9,487 bases of DNA from the NCBI GenBank assembly GCA_947631375.1, contig CANRLD010000060.1, forward strand, positions 1 to 9,487, read 5' to 3'. The notes under the pieces were generated by a model. The model saw nothing but the letters and a program-made list of their open reading frames with translations. It was not told the origin of the DNA and did no database searches. This document shows positions 1 to 6,827 of the stretch, one piece after another. Both the position numbers and the translations under genes were made by a program. Within the stretch, counting starts at the first letter, position 1. Every line of letters begins with the position of its first letter. The DNA is from an uncultured Methylophaga sp. (GTDB taxonomy: Bacteria > Pseudomonadota > Gammaproteobacteria > Nitrosococcales > Methylophagaceae).

Positions 1-174
1 GGCAAGGCCAATCAGTAGGGGCGTGCTGTGTGCATATTGCTGGGCGGAGAGCGAAAAGACCGGCAATATCATAAACAGGCCGAGCATTCGCAGGGCGAAG
101 ATGAGCGATAAACCGGAAATAGTACGCTTCTCCAGCGCACTGAGAGTGTCTGATGTAGCTTGCTTTTGCGTCAT
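1..174 (-). CDS. MFS transporter, YajR-like, N-terminal fragment (cut by window edge)
   Basis: The minus strand from the ATG at 174 to base 1 reads 58 codons without a stop; the rest of the gene lies outside the window. A polar N-terminus of about 18 residues is followed by a hydrophobic stretch (about residues 19-43) containing RMLGLFMILPVFSL. This closely resembles the first membrane helix of E. coli YajR (RMLGMFMVLPV), a major facilitator superfamily drug/proton antiporter-like protein of the inner membrane. A transporter of this kind divergent from uvrA is also known in Pseudomonas. The substrate cannot be inferred. No Shine-Dalgarno sequence precedes the ATG on this strand (the upstream bases are TCCTCCTATC). 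If the TATACT at 193-188 is the -10 box, the mRNA leader would be only a few bases long. The start was chosen because it places the family motif at the expected distance. An in-frame upstream extension without a stop exists but has no better start codon. Confidence 0.8.
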   Translation of the reverse strand, partial: MTQKQATSDTLSALEKRTISGLSLIFALRMLGLFMILPVFSLSAQQYAHSTPLLIGLA

Positions 175-195
175 GATAGGAGGACAGAGTATATT
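166..195 (+). promoter_or_regulatory. Candidate sigma-70 promoter for uvrA
   Basis: A TATATT at 190-195 (five of six matches to TATAAT) lies 18 bases downstream of a weak -35 candidate, TTGCGT at 166-171 (three of six). Transcription would start near 202, giving a leader of about 22 bases before the uvrA ATG. The -35 lies inside the first codons of the divergent transporter gene. The weak -35 makes this tentative. Confidence 0.3.
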
Positions 196-202
196 GATCT
201 GT
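184..202. repeat. Inverted repeat ACAGA-N9-TCTGT over the uvrA -10
   Basis: ACAGA at 184-188 is the reverse complement of TCTGT at 198-202, with nine bases between them. The repeat encloses both candidate -10 boxes, which is where a repressor would act. The half-sites point the opposite way to those of a LexA box (CTGT-N8-ACAG). Function is unknown, and arms of five bases could occur by chance. Confidence 0.35.
188..193 (-). promoter_or_regulatory. Candidate -10 box for the divergent MFS gene
   Basis: Read on the minus strand, bases 193-188 are TATACT (five of six to TATAAT). They overlap the candidate uvrA -10 on the other strand. No acceptable -35 is visible 16-18 bases upstream, so this rests on the -10 alone. 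Initiation here would leave a leader of only about seven bases before the ATG at 174. Confidence 0.2.
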
Positions 203-222
203 TCGATTCTACTACGGAACAG
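199..222. repeat. Inverted repeat CTGTTC-N12-GAACAG just before the uvrA start
   Basis: CTGTTC at 199-204 pairs perfectly with GAACAG at 217-222, with a 12-base spacer. The right arm covers most of the likely ribosome binding site (GGAA at 216-219) and ends two bases before the ATG. The arms carry the CTGT/ACAG ends of LexA sites, but the spacing between those ends is 16 rather than 8, so it is not a canonical SOS box. It could be a protein operator, an RNA hairpin covering the start, or chance. Confidence 0.35.
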
Positions 223-224
223 GC

Positions 225-3044
225 ATGAAAAGTATCAGTATACGCGGCGCCCGTACGCATAACCTGAAAAATATTGATTTGGATCTGCCCAGAGATGCAT
301 TGATTGTGATTACCGGGTTGTCTGGATCCGGCAAGTCTTCCCTTGCTTTTGACACGCTATATGCCGAAGGACAGCGCCGGTATGTTGAGTCATTATCAGC
401 CTATGCCAGACAGTTTTTATCGATGATGGAGAAGCCTGATGTTGATCATATCGAAGGATTGTCTCCGGCTATTTCCATCGAGCAGAAGTCCACTTCGCAT
501 AATCCACGCTCGACTGTAGGTACGATTACTGAAATCTATGATTATTTGCGTTTATTGTTTGCTCGGGTGGGTGAGCCGCGCTGTCCAACGCATCACTTGC
601 CATTAGCTGCCCAAACCGTCAGCCAGATGGTGGACACCGTGCTGGCGATGCCGGAAGGAAAACGCTTGATGCTGTTGGCGCCGGTGGTTCAGGATCGTAA
701 AGGCGAACACCGGGATGTGCTGGAAGCGCTGCGGGCACAGGGCTTTGTTCGTGCCAGGGTCAATGGCGAGGTGATTGAGCTGGATAGCCCGCCAGAACTG
801 GAATTGCGTAAAAAACATACTATTGAAGCTGTTGTTGATCGATTTAAAGTGCGTGAGGATCTGCAGCAACGGTTGGCCGAATCATTTGAAACAGCACTAA
901 AACTGGCTGATGGCGTAGCGAAAGTGGTGTCAATGGACGATGCTGCTGATCAGATGTTGTTTTCAGCCCGGTTTGCCTGTTCGGAATGTGGCTACTCAAT
1001 TGCCGAGCTGGAGCCGCGGATGTTTTCTTTTAACAATCCCGCAGGTGCCTGCTCCACCTGTGATGGTCTGGGCATAAAACAATTTGTCGATCCGGCCCGC
1101 GTCGTGGCGCATCCAGAATTGAGCCTGGCAGCGGGAGCCATCCGTGGCTGGGATCGGCGTAATGCCTACTATTATCAAATGCTGCTGTCGTTAGCAGAGC
1201 ACTTCAAGTTTGATCTGGATGCCGCTTTTGAGACATTGCCGGAAACGATCCGTCAGGTCATCCTTTACGGTAGTGGGCGAGCTGAGGTTGATTTCAGTTA
1301 TATCAGTGATCGTGGGCAACGTATTACCCGCAAACATGTCTTTGAGGGCATTATTCCGAATCTGCAACGGCGCTATCACGAGACCGAGTCGGGCAGTGTC
1401 CGTGACGAACTGGCGAAATTTCATTCCGTCAGAGCCTGTCCCGACTGTCAGGGCACGCGATTAACCGAAGCTGCCCGTCACGTCTTTATTAATGAAACCA
1501 ACTTGTCGGCCGTGACAGCGATGCCGATTGGTGATGTGACACAGTTTTTTCAGCAGTTACAGCTATCCGGTCAACGCGGAGAGATTGCCGGCAAAATTGT
1601 CAGTGAGATTGCTGCCCGGCTGAGTTTTCTGGTGAATGTCGGGCTGGACTATCTGACCTTGGCACGTAGCGCTGACACCTTGTCTGGCGGAGAAGCACAG
1701 CGTATTCGCCTCGCCAGCCAGATTGGCGCCGGTCTGGTGGGGGTGATGTACATTCTTGACGAACCCTCGATTGGCTTGCATCAGCGGGATAATGATCGTC
1801 TGCTGGCGACGTTGACGCGCTTACGTGACCTGGGTAATACCGTGATTGTGGTTGAGCATGATGAAGATGCGATTCGCAGTGCAGATTATGTGCTGGATAT
1901 TGGCCCTGGCGCAGGCGTACACGGTGGCAATATTGTGGCGCAAGGTTCACCTGACGATATTATGCAAAGTGAGCATTCGCTTACTGGCCAATACTTGTCA
2001 GGACGTCGAAAAATCGCACTGCCTGCCAAGCGCGAAGCCTTTCACGCCGGTAAAATTATTGGGCTGCGCGGTGCTTGTGGAAATAACCTTAAACAGGTTG
2101 ATGTTGATATCCCGATTGGCTTGATGACTTGTGTAACCGGCGTTTCCGGGTCGGGTAAATCCACGTTGATCAATGAAACCTTATTAAAACTGACATCTAA
2201 AACGCTTAATGGGGCTTCCGAAGAGCCTGCTCCCCACACCGATATTCTCGGACTGGAGCAGCTGGATAAAGTCGTGGCGATTAACCAAAGCCCGATTGGC
2301 CGTACGCCGCGCTCCAATCCGGCGACCTACACCGGACTGTTTACGCCGATCCGTGATTTGTTTGCCGGCACCCAGGAAGCCCGTGCGCGAGGTTATGGGC
2401 CGGGGCGTTTCAGTTTTAATGTCAAAGGCGGTCGTTGTGAGGCGTGCCAGGGGGACGGGCTGATTAAAGTTGAAATGCACTTTTTACCGGATATTTATGT
2501 ACCCTGTGATGTCTGCAAAGGGCAGCGCTATAACCGCGAAACGCTGGATATACGCTACAAAGGCAAGACGATTACCGAAGTGCTGGATATGACGATTGAG
2601 GAGGCTAACAGCTTTTTTGAAAATATCCCGGTGGTGGCAAAAAAGCTGCAAACACTGATAGATGTTGGTTTGACCTACATCAAGCTCGGACAGAATGCGA
2701 CCACGCTGTCTGGAGGGGAGGCGCAACGGGTTAAACTGGCGAAAGAGCTCTCCAAGCGTGATACCGGCAAGACACTGTACGTGCTGGATGAACCGACCAC
2801 CGGACTGCATTTTTACGATATCGAGCAGTTATTGCGTGTGCTCCATCATCTGCGAGATCGAGGTAATACTATCGTTGTTATTGAACATAATCTTGATGTT
2901 ATAAAAACAGCGGACTGGATTATTGACATGGGGCCGGAAGGCGGCTCTGGCGGGGGAGAAGTTATCGCTGTTGGCACGCCGGAGCAGATTGCTGAGCAGG
3001 CTGACTCCCATACTGGACGCTACTTGAAGCCATTACTGATATGA
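225..3044 (+). CDS. uvrA: UvrA, excinuclease ABC subunit A
   Basis: UvrA is the DNA damage sensor of nucleotide excision repair. As a dimer it loads UvrB onto damaged DNA, using two ABC-type ATPase sites. The protein is 939 residues (E. coli 940). Both nucleotide-binding folds are complete: Walker A at 31-39 (GLSGSGKSS, Lys37) and 639-647 (GVSGSGKST, Lys645), ABC signatures LSGGEAQR at 486-493 and 828-835, and Walker B motifs at 509-518 (ILDEPSIGL) and 852-861 (VLDEPTTGL). Zinc-binding cysteines are at 252/255/276/279 and 738/741/761/764, and a further CPDC pair is at 405-408. The second zinc module contacts DNA in known UvrA structures. The ATG at 225 puts Lys37 at its usual number and has GGAA five bases upstream. 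The stop overlaps the next gene's start (ATGA). E. coli uvrA is SOS-controlled, but no canonical LexA box is visible here. Confidence 0.98.
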   Translation: MKSISIRGARTHNLKNIDLDLPRDALIVITGLSGSGKSSLAFDTLYAEGQRRYVESLSAYARQFLSMMEKPDVDHIEGLSPAISIEQKSTSHNPRSTVGTITEIYDYLRLLFARVGEPRCPTHHLPLAAQTVSQMVDTVLAMPEGKRLMLLAPVVQDRKGEHRDVLEALRAQGFVRARVNGEVIELDSPPELELRKKHTIEAVVDRFKVREDLQQRLAESFETALKLADGVAKVVSMDDAADQMLFSARFACSECGYSIAELEPRMFSFNNPAGACSTCDGLGIKQFVDPARVVAHPELSLAAGAIRGWDRRNAYYYQMLLSLAEHFKFDLDAAFETLPETIRQVILYGSGRAEVDFSYISDRGQRITRKHVFEGIIPNLQRRYHETESGSVRDELAKFHSVRACPDCQGTRLTEAARHVFINETNLSAVTAMPIGDVTQFFQQLQLSGQRGEIAGKIVSEIAARLSFLVNVGLDYLTLARSADTLSGGEAQRIRLASQIGAGLVGVMYILDEPSIGLHQRDNDRLLATLTRLRDLGNTVIVVEHDEDAIRSADYVLDIGPGAGVHGGNIVAQGSPDDIMQSEHSLTGQYLSGRRKIALPAKREAFHAGKIIGLRGACGNNLKQVDVDIPIGLMTCVTGVSGSGKSTLINETLLKLTSKTLNGASEEPAPHTDILGLEQLDKVVAINQSPIGRTPRSNPATYTGLFTPIRDLFAGTQEARARGYGPGRFSFNVKGGRCEACQGDGLIKVEMHFLPDIYVPCDVCKGQRYNRETLDIRYKGKTITEVLDMTIEEANSFFENIPVVAKKLQTLIDVGLTYIKLGQNATTLSGGEAQRVKLAKELSKRDTGKTLYVLDEPTTGLHFYDIEQLLRVLHHLRDRGNTIVVIEHNLDVIKTADWIIDMGPEGGSGGGEVIAVGTPEQIAEQADSHTGRYLKPLLI

Positions 3045-3664
3045 ATCTGGAACAGGAAATAAAACTTGCTGTAGCGGGGGGCACGCGACTGGACTTGACG
3101 CAACTGGATTGGCTGCAAGCCATCAGCCGTGAGCAGCAACAACAGCATTTGCGAACAGAATATTTTGATACGCCGCAGATGACGTTGAAGCAAAAAGGTA
3201 TTGCCTTGCGACTGCGCAAGCAGGATGAACACTGGTTGCAAACGGTTAAAACCAGCGGTCAGGTGAAAGAGGGGTTGCATCAGCGCGAAGAGTGGGAACA
3301 TCCTTTGTCTTCTGGTGAGTTTGACTGGTCGTTACTGCAGCAGACACCGCTGGCAACGGTTTTTGCTGATAACCGCGGTTGGGAGCATTTGCAGTGTTTG
3401 TTTTTCACCGATTTCCAGCGTGATAGCTGGTTGCTGGCTGCAGAGCAAAATACGCTGATCGAGTTAGCGTATGACTTTGGCGAAGCCGGAGCCGGTGATC
3501 GCCGGGCGACAATACATGAAATCGAACTGGAGCTGCGTCACGGCTCACTACAGGTTATGCGGCAGCTGGCGGAGCAGCTGAAAACAGCATTGAGACTGAC
3601 GTACAACAATCGCAGCAAGGCAGAGACTGGTTACGCGTTATATCAGCAAAATCAGACCGGCTGA
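3041..3664 (+). CDS. CYTH domain protein, probable inorganic triphosphatase (YgiF-type, no CHAD domain)
   Basis: This 207-residue protein is a stand-alone CYTH (triphosphate tunnel) domain. The defining ExExK motif is at residues 4-8 (EQEIK). The charged strands that line the tunnel follow: LRLRK at 56-60, QTVK at 67-70, HQREEWE at 80-86, Arg127, ELAYDFG at 141-147, HEIELELRHG at 159-168, and NNRSKAETGY at 189-198. The HQREEWE and SKAxxGY patterns match the E. coli YgiF branch, which hydrolyses inorganic triphosphate with a divalent metal. YgiF (433 residues) also carries a C-terminal CHAD domain, which is absent here. A thiamine-triphosphatase or other triphosphate activity remains possible. 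No signal peptide is present, so it is probably cytosolic. Its ATG overlaps the uvrA stop by four bases and has no clear Shine-Dalgarno sequence, which suggests translation is coupled to uvrA. Confidence 0.9.
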   Translation: MNLEQEIKLAVAGGTRLDLTQLDWLQAISREQQQQHLRTEYFDTPQMTLKQKGIALRLRKQDEHWLQTVKTSGQVKEGLHQREEWEHPLSSGEFDWSLLQQTPLATVFADNRGWEHLQCLFFTDFQRDSWLLAAEQNTLIELAYDFGEAGAGDRRATIHEIELELRHGSLQVMRQLAEQLKTALRLTYNNRSKAETGYALYQQNQTG

Positions 3665-3670
3665 GATCGC

Positions 3671-4693
3671 TTAGCGCGTCGACATACCGCGCAGACTTTC
3701 AAATTTCCAGGTGCGGATAATGGTCAGCATATCGCTGCCGTTCAGCACATCTTCAGGAATCGCGGCATAAGGTGCGGCCAGTCTCACAATACGTACGGCA
3801 GCATCATCGAGTATTTGATGGCCAGACGAGCGGGAAATCACAATGCCATCGGGCGGAACGCTGCCATCTGGCTGGATATCCACCGATAGCATCAGGCTGC
3901 CGTTAATGCCCTTATCCTTGGCTTCTTGCGGATAGTTCATATTGCCGATTCGTTCCACTTTCATTTCCCAGGCACGCATATAGGCAGCAGCGGAATACTC
4001 TTTGGTCGAGGCGGAGATCCGTCGTTTTTTCGGTGTTTCGCTCAGTGCTTTGCTGTTGTTATCCAGTGTGTTTTGTAACGAGCCAATTTCAGTACGTGCG
4101 CGGGCAATCAGCTCTGCTCCAGAGAGTTTGGGAGCAGCCATTTCCAGCATATCAATTTGCTCTGTTAGCGCATCGGTCAGTTGCTCGGTGGCTTCGACTT
4201 GTCGTTCAGCCGTTTCCGTGACCACTTTCTCGGTTGCTGTTTGTGGCTCTGCTTCTGGTTCGATAACAGGCGGCACCACTTCTGGTTCAGTGGCCGGAGT
4301 TTCTGGCGGAACGGGGTTATCGATAACCGTTTCGGGCAGCACTGGTTCAACCGGGATTGGCTCCTGTTCTGCTTCAGTGAGTACCGCTGTGGTGATATCG
4401 GTCGACACCGCTGTTTCTTCTATGATGGGTACAGGTAAATCTTCGGTGGGTTCTGGTGTTTTTTCCTCAGCTTCTCCGCCGCCATCATTGTTGGCTTGTG
4501 CCAAATAGGCAGGCTCTTCGGGAATTTGCTCTGTCTGTTGGTGAACCAGGGTGATATCGAGCTGATTCACTGGTGCATTGGTCGGCGGCGAAAACACATT
4601 GAAGCTGACAGAAAAAATCACTATCGCATGCGCAATAGCTGAGCCAATAACGGTCAGTATCAGACGATCAGATGCGCTAGAGGTTGATATCAT
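3671..4693 (-). CDS. Energy transducer TonB, resembling Pseudomonas TonB3
   Basis: TonB proteins pass inner-membrane proton-motive energy, through ExbB/ExbD, to outer-membrane partners. The 340 residues show a short cytoplasmic N-terminus, a membrane anchor at about 11-33, a long Pro/Glu-rich periplasmic linker at about 57-155, a probable helical or coiled-coil stretch at about 156-215, a basic KKRR at 222-225, and a TonB C-terminal domain at about 238-332. That domain includes KVERIGNMNYPQEA (245-258, with the YP motif at 254-255), GSVPPDGIVISRSSG, LDDAAVRIVRLAAPYA, and TIIRTWKFE near the end. The RRISAST and RTWKF patterns and the position beside gshB match Pseudomonas TonB3, which is reported to be needed for twitching motility. 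The gene lies ten bases after apbE, with AAGAG seven bases before the ATG. exbB, exbD and any receptor gene are not in the window. The TonB family is secure; the TonB3-like role is inference. Confidence 0.92.
   Translation of the reverse strand: MISTSSASDRLILTVIGSAIAHAIVIFSVSFNVFSPPTNAPVNQLDITLVHQQTEQIPEEPAYLAQANNDGGGEAEEKTPEPTEDLPVPIIEETAVSTDITTAVLTEAEQEPIPVEPVLPETVIDNPVPPETPATEPEVVPPVIEPEAEPQTATEKVVTETAERQVEATEQLTDALTEQIDMLEMAAPKLSGAELIARARTEIGSLQNTLDNNSKALSETPKKRRISASTKEYSAAAYMRAWEMKVERIGNMNYPQEAKDKGINGSLMLSVDIQPDGSVPPDGIVISRSSGHQILDDAAVRIVRLAAPYAAIPEDVLNGSDMLTIIRTWKFESLRGMSTR
3674..3692 (+). terminator. Weak GC hairpin between converging CYTH and tonB ends
   Basis: GCGCG at 3674-3678 and CGCGC at 3688-3692 could form a five-pair stem with a nine-base loop, ten bases after the CYTH stop and within the last tonB codons. 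The bases that follow (AGACTTTC) are not a true T-tract, so intrinsic termination would be poor. It is the only hairpin candidate I see at this convergence. Confidence 0.15.
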
Positions 4694-4703
4694 TCAGTTA
4701 CTC

Positions 4704-5744
4704 TTATGGAATGTCGCGGATCACCGGTTCGCCACTGTGTCCTGTCAGTTTGACGCGGGTTTGCATGGCGGGGCTCATTTCTATAACCCCCTCTTCGGTG
4801 ACCAGCATGACCATATCAATGCCCATTGCCGCGGCAACGCCGGGCCAGTCGTTGCCGGCGACAAAGATTGCCGTTGCCGCCGCATCCGCTATCGAGGCAT
4901 TTTGGTGAATCACAGTGCTCGACATGGCCTGATTTGCCGGATGGCCGGTTCGGGGGTCAAAAATATGCGGATAACGCTTGCCTTCATAGGTGAAAAAACG
5001 TTCGTAGTCCCCCGAGCTGAACACACTTTCGTCATCGCTTACGGCAACAGATGCCAGTACACCTTCCTGGCGAGGGTGGCGAATGCCAATAATCCATGGA
5101 CGTTGACCATGACGGCCAATGGCACGCAAGTCACCGCCGATATTGACAACGGCATTTTCAATGCCTTGTTGCCTTAATACGGCAATGGCGTTATCGACGG
5201 CATAACCTTTGGCAAACCCACCGAACCCCAGCCTGGCCTGCGTATTGCTGCTACTTAAGCGGTTGTTTTCAATGGTAATGTCTTCCATTGTTGGGCTGGC
5301 TGCCAGCCAGGCATCAATTGCTTGCTGGCTCGGTGGAGGACGGGACTCAAACCAGGCATCCTGCTCAAAGCCCCATAAGCTGAAAAGATTTCCCGCTGCC
5401 GGGTTAAATAGCTGTCCGCTTTCATTGGCCAGTTTTTTTGCCAGTAGAATAACCGTTGCTACATTATCATCGACCTCAATAGATTCACCGGCAGCAATTG
5501 CGTCATTGATCTGCGTTAAGACGCTGGGTTGCCAGGCATGCCAGAGATCATTTACCTCGGAAAAGGAGTGTTCCAGAGCATCAATGGTGTTGGCGGCGGT
5601 TGCTTCATCAACGCCATACAAGCTGATATCAATTTCGGTTCCAAAAGCGAAAAACTTGGCTTGTAGCGCTCGATCGCTCTCACCACAGGCGCTGAGAAAG
5701 CTGATGCCAACAATCAATAAAAGACAGTTTAAAACGGTCTTCAT
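4704..5744 (-). CDS. apbE: ApbE lipoprotein, FAD:protein FMN transferase
   Basis: ApbE moves FMN from FAD onto a threonine of partner flavoproteins (for example the NqrB/NqrC and RnfG/RnfD subunits) on the outer side of the cytoplasmic membrane. The 346-residue product begins with a lipoprotein signal peptide: Lys2, a hydrophobic core at 4-17, and the lipobox LSAC with lipidated Cys20. Family motifs follow: FFAFGTEIDISLYG at 31-44, FNPAAGNLFSLWGF at 113-126, GGFAKGYAVD at 175-184, NIGGDLRAIG at 201-210, HIFDPRTGHPA at 260-270, and the metal-binding DAAAT at 287-291. The usual GGIAKGYAVD reads GGFAKGYAVD here, a mild change. Its start overlaps the gshB stop by four bases, and GAGG lies seven bases upstream on the minus strand (plus positions 5752-5755), so it probably combines coupling with its own ribosome binding site. 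No target flavoprotein gene is nearby, so the substrate is unknown. Confidence 0.95.
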   Translation of the reverse strand: MKTVLNCLLLIVGISFLSACGESDRALQAKFFAFGTEIDISLYGVDEATAANTIDALEHSFSEVNDLWHAWQPSVLTQINDAIAAGESIEVDDNVATVILLAKKLANESGQLFNPAAGNLFSLWGFEQDAWFESRPPPSQQAIDAWLAASPTMEDITIENNRLSSSNTQARLGFGGFAKGYAVDNAIAVLRQQGIENAVVNIGGDLRAIGRHGQRPWIIGIRHPRQEGVLASVAVSDDESVFSSGDYERFFTYEGKRYPHIFDPRTGHPANQAMSSTVIHQNASIADAAATAIFVAGNDWPGVAAAMGIDMVMLVTEEGVIEMSPAMQTRVKLTGHSGEPVIRDIP

Positions 5745-6685
5745 AAATACGCCTCAATACAATTCATCAAGTCTCCCGCAATATCCAGATTAAACTGTTG
5801 ATCCAGCTCTCGAATACAGGTTGGGCTGGTGACATTAATTTCTGTCAGATAATCACCAATCACATCCAGGCCGACAAATAACAGCCCTTTTTCCCGTAGT
5901 TTTGGCCCGACTTGCTGACAGATCCAGCGATCTCGATCGGTCAATGGCCGGCCTTCACCACGGCCACCGGCGGCCAGATTTCCTCGCGTTTCTCCGGCCG
6001 CCGGAATGCGTGCCAGGGCATACGGAACCGGTTCTCCATCAATCAACAAAATGCGCTTGTCACCATCTTTGATGGCCGGTAAATATTGTTGCACCATGAC
6101 CGACTTCGTATAGTGTTCGGTCAATGTTTCAACGATCACCGAGAAATTCGGATCGCCCTGACTGACTTTGAACACGGAGGCACCACCCATGCCATCCAGC
6201 GGTTTGATAATAATATCGCCATGTTGTTCCTGAAACTCGCGCATCAACTGCTTTTTTCGCGTGACCAGCGTTGGCGGACAGCATTGTGGAAACCAGGCGG
6301 TAAAGAGTTTTTCATTGGCATCCCGCAGGCTTTGCGGATGGTTGACCACCAGGACGCCCTGCGCTTGTGCCTGTTCAAGCAGGTAGGTGCTGTAGATATA
6401 TTCCATATCAAACGGTGGATCTTTTCGCATCAGAATAACGTCGAGATCACTGAGAGGACGCGTGGTGGCCTCGCCCAGCTGATACCAGTTATCCGTTGAG
6501 TCCTTGACCTGCAAGTCGCGCATGCTGGCCATGACATTTCCTTGATTCAGATAGAGATCCTGTTGCTCCATATACTGGAGCGTCCAGCCTTTTGCCTGTG
6601 CGGCCAGCAGCATCGCGAAGCTGCTGTCTTTCTTAACATTGATGGCAGAAATAGGGTCCATCACGATGCCGATGAGTCGCGACAT
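5741..6685 (-). CDS. gshB: Glutathione synthetase
   Basis: GshB is an ATP-grasp enzyme of the cytoplasm. It joins glycine to gamma-glutamylcysteine, the second step of glutathione synthesis. From the ATG at 6685 the protein is 314 residues, about the length of E. coli GshB. It shows the N-terminal LIGIVMDPI at 4-12, LMRKDPPFDMEYI at 85-97, NHPQSLRDANEKL at 115-127, the glycine-rich ATP-grasp loop IIKPLDGMGG at 159-168, RGNLAAGGRGE at 234-244, GLDVIG at 272-277, and the metal-binding TEINVTSPTCIRE at 281-293. The open frame extends upstream to an ATG at 6763, but those 26 residues match nothing in the family and would cover the candidate promoter. The start at 6685 also has AAAGAG seven bases before it. 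gshB is the first gene of an operon with apbE and tonB, and its stop overlaps the apbE start. Confidence 0.97.
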   Translation of the reverse strand: MSRLIGIVMDPISAINVKKDSSFAMLLAAQAKGWTLQYMEQQDLYLNQGNVMASMRDLQVKDSTDNWYQLGEATTRPLSDLDVILMRKDPPFDMEYIYSTYLLEQAQAQGVLVVNHPQSLRDANEKLFTAWFPQCCPPTLVTRKKQLMREFQEQHGDIIIKPLDGMGGASVFKVSQGDPNFSVIVETLTEHYTKSVMVQQYLPAIKDGDKRILLIDGEPVPYALARIPAAGETRGNLAAGGRGEGRPLTDRDRWICQQVGPKLREKGLLFVGLDVIGDYLTEINVTSPTCIRELDQQFNLDIAGDLMNCIEAYL

Positions 6686-6692
6686 AATTGTG

Positions 6693-6698
6693 CTCTTT
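6693..6698 (-). promoter_or_regulatory. gshB ribosome binding site (fixes the start at 6685)
   Basis: The minus strand reads AAAGAG here, seven bases before the ATG at 6685. This favours that ATG over the in-frame one at 6763. Confidence 0.5.
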
Positions 6699-6718
6699 AA
6701 CGATAAAAGGGTCGCAGC

Positions 6719-6724
6719 ATTGTA
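6719..6724 (-). promoter_or_regulatory. Candidate -10 box for the gshB-apbE-tonB operon
   Basis: Read on the minus strand, 6724-6719 is TACAAT (five of six to TATAAT), 33 bases before the gshB ATG. No good -35 is visible 16-18 bases upstream, where the sequence is rich in GCC. If real, it may need an activator. Confidence 0.25.
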
Positions 6725-6797
6725 CCGTATCTGTTTCCTTAGCGGCGGCAGCGTAAATTGCAATGCAGCCGGCCGATGAATTCATTATGGCGGCGTC

Positions 6798-6827
6798 TCT
6801 ACAAGCGAGGGCGTTATTCGTTATAAT
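6798..6827 (+). promoter_or_regulatory. Probable sigma-70 promoter for glyQS
   Basis: A perfect TATAAT at 6822-6827 is preceded, with an 18-base spacer, by TCTACA at 6798-6803 (four of six to TTGACA). Transcription would start near 6834, about 29 bases before the glyQ ATG. This is the best promoter in the window. Confidence 0.55.

Noticed and set aside
178..183. AGGAGG on the plus strand before uvrA
   Set aside because: It is 41 bases from the uvrA ATG, too far to serve it. The nearest TTG (194-196) is not in the uvrA frame. It is simply the complement of TCCTCC upstream of the transporter.
188..203. Possible LexA (SOS) box resembling the E. coli uvrA site around GTATATT
   Set aside because: The essential CTGT and ACAG half-sites are not at N8 spacing; only the central AT-rich bases agree.
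23..262. A 79-residue plus-strand open frame upstream of uvrA
   Set aside because: It overlaps the start of uvrA in another frame and lies opposite the MFS transporter, whose family motif is clear.
3041..3664. CYTH protein as class IV adenylate cyclase (CyaB)
   Set aside because: The HQREEWE and SKAxxGY patterns follow the YgiF triphosphatase branch rather than CyaB, although activity is not proven.
4002..4508. A 168-residue plus-strand open frame opposite tonB, rich in Ser, Gly and Val
   Set aside because: It is the reverse reading of the Pro/Glu/Thr-rich TonB linker, and its low complexity follows from that. It has no family motif.
4578..5177. A 199-residue plus-strand open frame opposite the tonB start and apbE end
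   Set aside because: It spans two well-supported minus-strand genes and shows no recognisable domain.
6686..6763. N-terminal extension of gshB to the ATG at 6763
   Set aside because: The 26 extra residues lack family resemblance, would cover the candidate promoter, and the ATG at 6685 gives the normal GshB length with a spaced AAAGAG.
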